Assembly (NCBI GenBank): GCA_902810755.1
Contig: CADDYT010000109.1
Coordinates: 1 to 21,250 of the forward strand
Length of the DNA: 21,250 nucleotides
Origin: Chloroflexota bacterium
GTDB lineage: Bacteria > Chloroflexota > Ktedonobacteria > Ktedonobacterales > Ktedonobacteraceae
Direction: 5' to 3'
Shown here piece after piece: positions 1-7,100 of the stretch (positions are counted from its first letter, which is position 1; each line of letters begins with the position of its first letter). The notes under the pieces are model-generated. The model did not search any database. It was not told the DNA's origin and worked only from the letters and a program-made list of their open reading frames with translations. The position numbers were made by a program, and so were the translations under genes.

Positions 1-2
1 AC

Positions 3-80
3 CAGCCACAGGCAACGGAGCCGGAATACGAGCAACCTCTGGCCTCATACCCGGAGATGGAGCTACCGCCGCAGGAGTAA
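3..80 (+). CDS. Possible 3' end of an upstream gene (partial)
   Basis: An open frame runs in from the left edge and stops at TAA 78-80. It encodes about 25 residues rich in Pro, Glu and Gln, ending in LPPQE. Third codon positions are mostly G or C, as in the clear genes of the window, and the frame is followed directly by repeat-rich non-coding DNA. Both points fit a real C-terminus. Too little is visible to name a product, and with no homology information a chance frame cannot be excluded. Confidence 0.4.
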   Translation, partial: QPQATEPEYEQPLASYPEMELPPQE

Positions 81-125
81 TCAGCCTTTTTCGCTTCGCC
101 ATCCCACCCCCAGGCCATCCCACCC

Positions 126-182
126 CAGGCCACCCGCAAGGGGTGGCCCTACTATATACGAGCTGTAGCGAGTCCGCTACAG
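126..182. repeat. GGCCACCC-family repeat unit with adjacent hairpin
   Basis: A 27-bp unit at 126-152 starts CAGGCCACCC and ends GGTGGCCCTAC. It recurs at 14886-14912 and 15114-15140, and inverted at 15186-15212, with at most one mismatch. Its core folds as an 8-bp stem (128-135 with 141-148). A second perfect 8-bp stem follows, CTGTAGCG at 163-170 with CGCTACAG at 175-182. It lies in a gene-free gap. Confidence 0.75.
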
Positions 183-254
183 TAGAGAATAGTGGGCGAG
201 CTTCTCTTGTTAGGGGCTGTGGTTAAAGATAGGCAATCTCAGATTCAGAACTTA

Positions 255-488
255 ATGAAGTTTGAGAAACGAAACCAGGAAGCTCATGTCATGCTGAGTG
301 AAGATACTCTTGGCGAACCCATTGACCAGGCCCATCGCAAGCCTGGACGCGACCCTGTCATGCTGAGCGCGCCGCCGACCGGGAAGGCTCACCGTGAGCG
401 TCCTCACTAACGATGGGCCTTCCCGGTCGGCGGCGCGCTCAGCATGACATGTACCCGACGATTCCCGTTTTCGCTTGTCAAACTTCAT
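255..488. mobile_element. MITE-like element with terminal inverted repeats
   Basis: The ends are inverted copies of ATGAAGTTTGA(G/C)AA(A/G)CGAAA, at 255-274 and 469-488 (18 of 20 positions match), each flanked by TA (253-254 and 489-490). Inside is a perfect 33-bp inverted repeat, 356-388 with 417-449, around a 28-nt loop. Its outer part carries TGTCATGCTGAG, a motif also seen elsewhere in the window. There is no transposase or convincing ORF. Short length, terminal inverted repeats and a TA flank fit a non-autonomous element of the IS630/Tc1-mariner type. The family assignment is inference. Confidence 0.6.
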
Positions 489-530
489 TATAAAGCTTCT
501 CAGAGCGTCGTAAGGGCGCTGACTGATCGT

Positions 531-624
531 ATAGAGTAGGGCCACTCCTGGCGGCTGGCCTGCCTGGCGCTCGCACGGGCTTCAGTTAACACCTATGAGG
601 GCCACCCCTGGCGGCTGGCCTGCC
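531..624. repeat. Paired GGCCACC/GGCCTGCC repeats
   Basis: Two 24-bp direct copies, GCCAC(T/C)CCTGGCGG continuing to CTGGCCTGCC, lie at 541-564 and 601-624 with one mismatch. Between them, 557-590 is the reverse orientation of a 34-bp core that recurs at 9236-9269 and 14976-15009. The leading TAGAGTAGGGCCAC is also shared with 14951-14964 and 15182-15195. The remainder of the 81-715 gap shows no gene. Confidence 0.7.
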
Positions 625-715
625 GCCGGGCGTCTGCCCAGGCTTACAACCCGCCCGACGTATTCATGCATCGAACGGGTTACAGATCGTTCCAGTAGAC
701 CAACCAGAGATGGCC

Positions 716-2113
716 TCAGTCCTGGCTGCTGGCAGAGGCGGTGAGGGCGGCGAGCATAGCTTCGTCGATGAGGGGGCCGCTGACGGTGACGCCGCTACCG
801 TTGGGGGCCTTAGAGGCGAAGGTGAGCGTGCTGTAGGCAACGGAAACTTTGACCTCGCGACCGCGCGCACCCACGCGCACGGGAGCTTCCTCAACAGCTT
901 TCTTGAGGCGTTCGGCGACAAGCCAGGCCCCATGTTGCTCGGCGCGAATGACGGCGGTCATAATGCCGGGGCCGTTGATAGAAAGAACATCTTCTTTGCG
1001 AATTTTTGTACGCAGGTAGGGGAGCAGCTTGCGCGCCACCTCGTTGGCCTCGCGCTCCTCGCGCTCGCGGTGAATATCGTTGCCCTTCGCGCCTGCCAGG
1101 ATAAGGCGGAAGACGATGACGCTCTGCGCGTTGCAGATGCGGCGTACCTTGTGATGGTTCGCCTCCAGGTCTTTGGTTGACTCTACCATCTGCCAGATGT
1201 GATGCTCGCGCTTGCGGGTGTAATCCATGTAGCCCTGCATGCGCGCATAGCCCTCCAGCACAACGGTGCCGAATGTCCACATGGCCTTTCTGGGCGTGCG
1301 CAGAGTGAAATCGCGGTTGGCGATCAACTGGCGCATAATCGGCGTGACCTTCATGGTTGAGGCTTCATAATTTTGCTGCGAACGCACCTTGAGGTGGCCC
1401 GCGTAGATGCGGCGGCGCTGCTTGAGGAAGTCACGCACATTGATGGGGCCTTTGTTATAGACAACGCACTTTGGCTCGTAAATCAACTGGTAGCCAAGCT
1501 GCGAGATCAGGGCCTGAATGGAGATTTCATCAACGGCGCTGTTAGTGGGGATGCCGGAAATGACGTTACGGAAGGCGATGACCTCTCCCAGTTTGGGCTG
1601 GATACGCGACAGGCGATCATGCAAGCGCCAGAGCAGGTGAACGGCATGGCCCATGAAGGTTGCGGTATCATTGACCGGAACGGGGCGACCGCCAACCATG
1701 CCGATCTTTGGATTTTTGAAGGGAGCGCAAAGATAATCAAGCGCGGATTCCTCTGGAATAACATCGGCGCCGATCAATATAACCACCGGACTGGTGGCCT
1801 CTTTCAAAAAAAGATTAATGGCCGAAGCCTTGCCTTCGCGTTTTTCCTGCACGCAGAGACGCACGCGCGGCTCCTGCGCCGCTATCTCGCTCACAATCGG
1901 CACCGTGCGGTCGGTGCAGCCGCTGGCAACGACAATCACTTCCTCAAGGCGAAGCGATGAGCCTTGCTGGTCGAGTACAGCGCGCAGAGTGCGACCAATA
2001 TTTGCCTCTTCGTTATATGCCATGATGCCTACACTGCATCCAATACGACCATCCTCTTCCGCTTCACTTACTAGCCCTGTCTCTACTACTTCGTTCTCTA
2101 TCCTCGTTGCCAT
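716..2113 (-). CDS. Family 2 glycosyltransferase with C-terminal degenerate GGDEF-like domain
   Basis: 465 aa. Residues 26-240 form a GT-A fold of the GT2 type: SVGIMAYNEEANIG (27-40), ASGCTDRT (63-70), the loop EGKASAIN (93-100), a DxD-like GADV (115-118), the acidic VDE (194-196) and QRRRIYAGH (232-240), which stands where Q(Q/R)xRW lies in processive enzymes. It probably moves a sugar from a nucleotide-sugar to a lipid or polysaccharide acceptor; the acceptor is unknown. No clear membrane helix is visible. Residues about 330-432 match the layout of a GGDEF domain: IRKEDVL (371-377) where RxxDlv stands, GPGIM (381-385) replacing GGDEF, then AERLKKAVEE (400-409) and KVSVAYS (422-428). The catalytic signature is lost, so cyclase activity is unlikely. 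ATG at 2113 is preceded by AAGGAG at normal spacing. Confidence 0.85.
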   Translation of the reverse strand: MATRIENEVVETGLVSEAEEDGRIGCSVGIMAYNEEANIGRTLRAVLDQQGSSLRLEEVIVVASGCTDRTVPIVSEIAAQEPRVRLCVQEKREGKASAINLFLKEATSPVVILIGADVIPEESALDYLCAPFKNPKIGMVGGRPVPVNDTATFMGHAVHLLWRLHDRLSRIQPKLGEVIAFRNVISGIPTNSAVDEISIQALISQLGYQLIYEPKCVVYNKGPINVRDFLKQRRRIYAGHLKVRSQQNYEASTMKVTPIMRQLIANRDFTLRTPRKAMWTFGTVVLEGYARMQGYMDYTRKREHHIWQMVESTKDLEANHHKVRRICNAQSVIVFRLILAGAKGNDIHREREEREANEVARKLLPYLRTKIRKEDVLSINGPGIMTAVIRAEQHGAWLVAERLKKAVEEAPVRVGARGREVKVSVAYSTLTFASKAPNGSGVTVSGPLIDEAMLAALTASASSQD

Positions 2114-2144
2114 TGAAAGGCGTCTCCTTCCAGGAATACCTCTC

Positions 2145-2183
2145 CGGTTGGCCGCGTGAAAAGCCGGTATGCACGGCCAACCG
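2145..2183 (-). promoter_or_regulatory. Stem-loop in the glycosyltransferase leader
   Basis: CGGTTGGCCG (2145-2154) pairs perfectly with CGGCCAACCG (2174-2183) across a 19-nt loop. It sits roughly 15-55 nt upstream of the ribosome binding site of the leftward glycosyltransferase gene, so it should form in the leader RNA. It has no U-tract and does not match a riboswitch class I recognise. A role in RNA stability or translation is inference. Confidence 0.45.
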
Positions 2184-2220
2184 TCTGAAAAATTGTCCTT
2201 TTGTATCCGTTTTTTTCCCG

Positions 2221-2239
2221 TTTCTTATTTCATAAGAAA
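2221..2239. promoter_or_regulatory. AT-rich palindrome, possible operator
   Basis: TTTCTTAT-TTC-ATAAGAAA is a perfect 8-bp inverted repeat with a 3-nt centre, in the 381-bp gap between two divergent genes. Its size and AT-richness suit a dimeric regulator site rather than a terminator. No regulator gene is nearby. Apart from this palindrome, the leader hairpin, the promoter and the small frame listed separately, I see nothing else in this gap. Confidence 0.3.
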
Positions 2240-2380
2240 ACAACTCAATAACGGTCTGTCATTAGCGTAACACCGGTACTTTCTGAAAAGTAGGAACAAA
2301 CGGTTGAGAAATGGTTAGGAATATGCAAATGGAGTTATGAAACCGTAAGAAGCGGATAAGAGAACCTGAAGAGTCTTCTC

Positions 2381-2409
2381 TTGACCGGCTGAGCCATAAT
2401 CGCTATACT
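2381..2409 (+). promoter_or_regulatory. Sigma-70-type promoter
   Basis: TTGACC (2381-2386), 17-bp spacer, TATACT (2404-2409). Both hexamers match consensus at 5 of 6 positions. The predicted start of transcription is near 2416, about 80 nt before the start codon of the membrane hydrolase gene. Confidence 0.65.
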
Positions 2410-2416
2410 CAGCGAC

Positions 2417-2479
2417 ATGAAAAGGCAAGAATGGTTTTCTGCCCCGCTTGAGCTGCAATATTGCATAACAGAAAAATAG
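2417..2479 (+). CDS. Possible leaderless small upstream ORF (20 aa)
   Basis: An ATG at 2417 lies 7 nt after the -10 box TATACT, so it would sit almost exactly at the transcript's 5' end. The frame (MKRQEWFSAPLELQYCITEK) stops at TAG 2477-2479, 15 nt before the hydrolase ATG. No Shine-Dalgarno precedes it. It could be a translated leader peptide or simply chance; composition alone does not decide. Confidence 0.25.
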   Translation: MKRQEWFSAPLELQYCITEK

Positions 2480-2494
2480 TGGAGGAATAAAGCT

Positions 2495-3031
2495 ATGCGC
2501 GTGCAAGAACATGTTAAGATTTCTACAGTGGCTACGCTCATCGCCTTGCCCTTGCTTAAAAAAGATGCCTGGATTCCCCTGGCGGCCAGCGTGTTGATCG
2601 ACGTTGACCATTATCTCTGGCACGCAGTGACGCATCGCACACTCAGCCTGCGCGCCGCCGTGCGCTATTTCGGCCAGGCCGATCCGCCACAGATGGCGCA
2701 GGCCCGCCTGCTGCACCATCCCATTGTGTTGGGCCTCCTGCTGGTGCTGGCACTGCGCACCCGCTCGCGCATCCTCTGGCTCATCCTGATCGGGCTGGTC
2801 TTCCATGTCAGCCTGGATGCTATCCACGTGGCAGAGATGAATCACTTGAAATGGTCCTTGAGCGAGCAGGCGCACTCCATCTGCCAGCAGTGCGGTCGGC
2901 ACGTTCCGGCGCTGCAACTGCACACCGTCCACGTTGCCCGCAACCTGCTGGATCGCTATAACCCGGCGCATTTCATCGTCCTCTGTCCTGAATGCCATGA
3001 GCAGGCACATATGACAGACAGCAGGGCGTAA
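2495..3031 (+). CDS. YdjM-like membrane metal-dependent hydrolase with C-terminal HNH-like zinc motif
   Basis: 178 aa. Residues 1-120 resemble the YdjM/DUF457 family of small membrane-associated metal-dependent hydrolases: hydrophobic segments at about 12-35, 77-88 and 92-108, and probable metal ligands in DVDH (36-39), HH (74-75) and H104/D108. The substrate is not known from sequence. Residues 130-172 add something not expected for the family: CQQC (130-133), HTVH (143-146), then RYNPAHFIVLCPECH (154-168) and H172. The spacing resembles an HNH/treble-clef zinc unit. GGAGGAAT precedes the ATG at good spacing, and a strong promoter lies upstream. The gene is divergent from the glycosyltransferase. 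The family call is fairly firm; the role of the tail is inference. Confidence 0.7.
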   Translation: MRVQEHVKISTVATLIALPLLKKDAWIPLAASVLIDVDHYLWHAVTHRTLSLRAAVRYFGQADPPQMAQARLLHHPIVLGLLLVLALRTRSRILWLILIGLVFHVSLDAIHVAEMNHLKWSLSEQAHSICQQCGRHVPALQLHTVHVARNLLDRYNPAHFIVLCPECHEQAHMTDSRA

Positions 3032-3066
3032 CCGACAAACGTATCTATTGAAGATGCACGAAAAAA

Positions 3067-3095
3067 TAGACGCCGGGGAAAAAGTATGTTATAAT
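3067..3095 (+). promoter_or_regulatory. Promoter of the secG operon
   Basis: TAGACG (3067-3072), 17-bp spacer, perfect TATAAT (3090-3095). Transcription would begin near 3102, giving a 40-nt leader that contains the AGAGAGGT ribosome binding site of secG. Confidence 0.55.
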
Positions 3096-3141
3096 TCCGT
3101 GCGTATTCTGAAAGGATACAGCAGAAAGAGAGGTAACAATC

Positions 3142-3375
3142 TTGACCCAGTGGCTTCCGGCAATTCAGACTATTCAGATTATCTTATGTGTCGCCGTCAT
3201 CATCTTCATCCTGCTCCAGGTACGCGGAGCGGGCCTGGGAAGCGCGTTTGGCGGCAGCAGTGCAGGTTCAGTGTTTAAGACACGGCGTGGCGTAGAGCGT
3301 TTGATTTTTAATCTGACCATCGTATTCGTCGTACTCTTTGCCATTGTCTCCCTGCTCAGTGCGCTTATTAAATAA
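3142..3375 (+). CDS. secG: Preprotein translocase subunit SecG
   Basis: 77 aa, the usual size for SecG. There are two membrane helices (about 7-26 and 53-74) separated by the conserved Gly/Ser-rich cytoplasmic loop RGAGLGSAFGGSSAGSVF (28-45), which is diagnostic. SecG joins SecY and SecE in the inner-membrane channel and assists SecA-driven export. The start is TTG at 3142, supported by AGAGAGGT 8 nt upstream and by the family's N-terminus; no ATG fits. The gene heads a run that continues into an SGNH lipoprotein and an ABC permease, and its last codons overlap the start region of the lipoprotein gene. Confidence 0.92.
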   Translation: MTQWLPAIQTIQIILCVAVIIFILLQVRGAGLGSAFGGSSAGSVFKTRRGVERLIFNLTIVFVVLFAIVSLLSALIK

Positions 3376-4150
3376 CACAATACAATTTCATCGTGTATCT
3401 ACGGGCAAGAAGCAAAGTGGGGGGAGAGCTTTTGCGCTTCCTCTGTTATCTTTTTGCTTTCTTTTGTTGTTTCTGGTCGGCTGTAACGCATCGGCCACCA
3501 CCGCTCATTCTGGCACTGTGCCGGTGCAGCAGGACCCGCACGTTCGGCTCACTTATGTTGCTATCGGCGCATCCGATACCTTTGGCATTGGAGCCGATGA
3601 TCCGCAGACGGAAAACTGGCCAACCGACCTTGCCGCAAAGCTCGGCAACGGCGTACAACTGATCAACCTCGGCGTCCCCGGCATCACCGCGCATCAAGCG
3701 ATCAAAATCGAGTTGCCCGTCGCGCTCGACGCCCATCCCGATCTGGTGACGATCTGGCTGGCGGTCAACGATATCATCGACAACGTTCCGGTAGCCAGCT
3801 ACGCTCATGATCTCGATCAGATACTGACCCGCCTGCAAACAGTCAACCCACACGTGCAAATTGTCGTCGGCAATGTGCCGGATCTGTCGCTGCTGCCCTA
3901 CTTCGCTTCCTACGATCAGGGAAGCCTCATGCAAACGGCGCAGGCATACAACGCAGCCATTGCCGCTATCGTCGCCCGCCATCACGCCATTCTGGTCAAT
4001 CTCTATCAGCAATGGCGGGTCTTGAGCCTGCATCCTGAGTACCTCAGCGGCGACGGCCTGCATCCGAGTACGCTGGGCTACAGCAAGCTGGCGGAGCTGT
4101 TTTATCAGGCATGGCAGGCTGCCGCTGCCCGGAATCCGAAAAAGTCATGA
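3359..4150 (+). CDS. Lipoprotein SGNH/GDSL hydrolase
   Basis: About 263 aa from GTG 3359; TTG 3338 is an alternative and neither has a clear Shine-Dalgarno, so translation is probably coupled to secG, which it overlaps. A Lys/Arg-containing leader and hydrophobic stretch end in the lipobox LVGC, predicting an acylated, membrane-anchored protein. SGNH blocks are present: AIGASD (block I, nucleophile Ser; GAS replaces GDS), NLGVPG (block II Gly), AVND (block III Asn) and DGLHPS (block V Asp and His). The enzyme should hydrolyse an ester or thioester of a lipid or acylated substrate outside the membrane. Its stop overlaps the permease start as ATGA (4147-4150), so the two are probably made together. 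Family firm, substrate unknown, exact start uncertain. Confidence 0.83.
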   Translation: MRLLNNTIQFHRVSTGKKQSGGRAFALPLLSFCFLLLFLVGCNASATTAHSGTVPVQQDPHVRLTYVAIGASDTFGIGADDPQTENWPTDLAAKLGNGVQLINLGVPGITAHQAIKIELPVALDAHPDLVTIWLAVNDIIDNVPVASYAHDLDQILTRLQTVNPHVQIVVGNVPDLSLLPYFASYDQGSLMQTAQAYNAAIAAIVARHHAILVNLYQQWRVLSLHPEYLSGDGLHPSTLGYSKLAELFYQAWQAAAARNPKKS

Positions 4151-7100
4151 TCCGCTTATTTGGCTTCCCACTCAACACACTGATGACCGTGCTGCTCGTT
4201 ATCACGCTGATCATTCTCGGCGGGGTCGGGCTGCTCGCGCTGGCGAACCGCATCTTTTTCAAAATCGGGGCGCGCAACATCCCCCGGCGGCGCACGCAGA
4301 TGGTCTTGATTGTCTTCGCGCTCATGCTCTCGACGACGCTGCTCTCCAGCGTACTGGCAACCGGAGACGTGATGACCAGCGCCGTACAGAGCGTCGCCAT
4401 CTACAACTGGGAGAATATCGACGAAATTATCCAGGGCGGGCAGGGCAATCTCGGCTTCTACGATGATCGCGTCTATTACCAGTTGCGCGCGCGCGCGCGC
4501 GATGATTCCGATATCACCGCCGTCGCCGCCTCATTGACGGAGACGAACCTGCTGGTGGCCGATGAAACCTCGCGGCAGGTACGTTCAAAAGTGACGGCGC
4601 TCGGCATCCTCAACGGCAGCGAGCAGGGCTTCGGCGGCATGCAGAACGCGGCCAACAGCAAACAACGTCTGAGTACGACGCAACTGGGGGCCAACGAAGT
4701 CTATCTCAACGAGACGGCGGCGCAGTTGCTCAACGCCCACGCAGGCGATACGCTTTATCTCTACTCGCAACGCTGGCCGGGGCAACGCTACATCTTTCAT
4801 GTGCGGGCCATCGTCTTGAATGGCGGGCTTGTCGGCCAGTTACCCTATATCATCAGCCAGATCGGGCCATTCCGCCAGATCGAGCATCGCTCTGACGATA
4901 TTACCCAGATTTTCGTCGAGAATCGTGGGGGTGGCGGCGTAAGCGGCATCAACCTTTCAGACCAGGTATCGGACGCGCTGCGGCTCTGGATACCCCGCTA
5001 CGTGCACGTGATCGAGGTAAAAGAGCAGGGCGTGCAGGATTCGCAACTGGCATCGGATATCTTCTCGCGCATCTTCACCCTCTTTTGCCTGTTCGCGCTC
5101 GCCATCGGCCTGCTGCTGATCTTCCTGATCTTCGTGCTGCTGGCGGCAGAACGGCGCGCGGAGATGGGCATGGCGCGCGCCATCGGCGTGCAGCGTCGCC
5201 ACCTGATTTTGATGTTCCTCTTTGAAGGCACCCTCTACGACCTGCTCGCTTCATTTGTCGGGCTGGCCGCCGGGGTGGGCGCCGGCGCGCTGCTCGTCCT
5301 GCTGCTGGGGCCGATCCTGGCGCGTTTCAATTTCCCGCTGCAACTGGGCTTCCAGCCGCGCAGCCTGGTCATCGCCTATTGCCTGGGCGTCATTTTCACC
5401 TTCTTCTCCGTCGCGCTCTCCTCCTGGCTCGTCAGCCGCATGACGGTCGTGGAAGCCATTCGCGACCTGCCGGAGCCGCAGCGCAATGCATGGTCGCTGG
5501 GTGAAAGCTGCCTGCGCATCCTCGAACTCACCGGCATAGTGCGTCACCCCGGCAGCAGGCGGGCGCGAGCGCAGACACTCTGGCAGCGGGTGCGCCGCGT
5601 GCGCCGGGTGGCCTTTGAGCAACTGCCCGACGCGCTGGTACGTCTGGTAGCCGCGCTGGTGCGCCTGGGCTTCCTGCCATTGATCGGCGGTTATCTGCTC
5701 ATGCAGAACGGGCTGGAAAACACGGAAATTGTCCCTTTCTCGCTCGGCCTGACGCTGATCGTACTGGGCGGCGGCCTGCTGCTCAAGGCTGCTATCGAAT
5801 ATGTACTGTTCCTGTTGCATCATCGTGAGGCGGCGAAATCCGCCGGGGGCATCTTCGCCGCGCTGGCCGGGTTGGCCCTGGCGGCATACTGGGCGCTGCC
5901 CTTCGACGTACTGGCAAATCTGGGCCTGCCGCGCTTCTACGGCGGCATTGAGGTCTTCTTCATCGCCGGTATGATGATGGTTGTGGGAACGGTCTGGGCG
6001 TTGATCGCCAACGGGCAACTGCTGGTCGGGCCGATATTGAAGCTGTTCACCATCCTGCCCGGCTCCTATGCAGTGGCGCGCCTGGCTTCGGCCTACCCCC
6101 TTCACCGGCGTTTTCGCACGGGATTGAGCGTAATCATGTTCAGCCTCGTCGTCTTCGCCATGACGGTGATGGCTGTCATCACTGCCGCCATGCAGAATAC
6201 CTACGTCAGCATCGAGAACCAGACCGGCGGCTATGATATCCAGGCGGTCGCCTACTTCAGGCCGCTGCCCGACCTGCAAACGGCGCTGGCAAGTCATGGC
6301 ATCGACCCGAACGATTTCTCGGCCATCGGCGAAAGTACCGCAACGGCGGTGGGCGTCATCCAGTTGAGCGCGAGTAATCCGGCGTGGCGTTTCTACCCGG
6401 CGCAGGTGGTCAGCGGCGGCTTCCTCAATGGCTATGGCCTGCATCTCGTAGCGCGCGCAAAGGGCTTCAACAGCGACAGCGCCATCTGGCAGGCCCTGCA
6501 AGCGCCCGATTCGCACTACGCGCTGATCGATAGCAGCGCCCTGCCCTACGCGCCGAACAGCGTCATTAATGCTGAGGTCTATGATCCGAATTCGCCGCTG
6601 CCAGCCGATGCGGGCGCGCCACGCTATCCGCCCGGCTTCCCGCCGGGCTATACCTACCTGGCCAGCGGCATCTATCAGGGCGAGACCAGCTTCCCGGCAA
6701 CCCCCATCTGGGTAGCAACCCCGCATCCCGCTACATCGACCTTGCTGCTGCCCAACCAGACCAGTTACTCATCCATCAAGCTGACCATCATCGGTGTGGT
6801 AGATAATAGCGACGGCTCGCACTTCGGTCTCTACATTCCCCGTTCCGAATATGGCTATGTCGGCAGTAACCCCGCGTCACCGCAGAGCGCGACCTACTAC
6901 TTTAAGGTCGCCCCCGGCCAGGATGCGCGCGCGCTCTCGCTCAGGCTCGGCTCCGCCTTCCTCGATTACGGGCTGGAAACAACGGTTCTCGCCGACGCGA
7001 TCTGGCAGGTGCGGGGTCCGCGCATCTTCCTCAGTGACGTACTGCTCGGCGTGGTGGGCCTGACCCTGCTGCTGGGCGTGGCGGCGCTGGCCATCACCGG

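Noticed and set aside
192..545. Short frames on both strands over 192-545
   Set aside because: They follow the inverted repeats of the MITE-like element, which reads open on both strands because of its symmetry.
2315..3010. A 231-codon minus-strand frame opposite the YdjM-like gene
   Set aside because: No domain, no ribosome binding site, and it covers both the promoter and the coding region of a convincing plus-strand gene.
5251..6726. A 491-codon minus-strand frame inside the permease gene
   Set aside because: Low-complexity Gln/Arg/Asp-rich translation typical of an antisense frame; the plus-strand permease has coherent membrane helices throughout.
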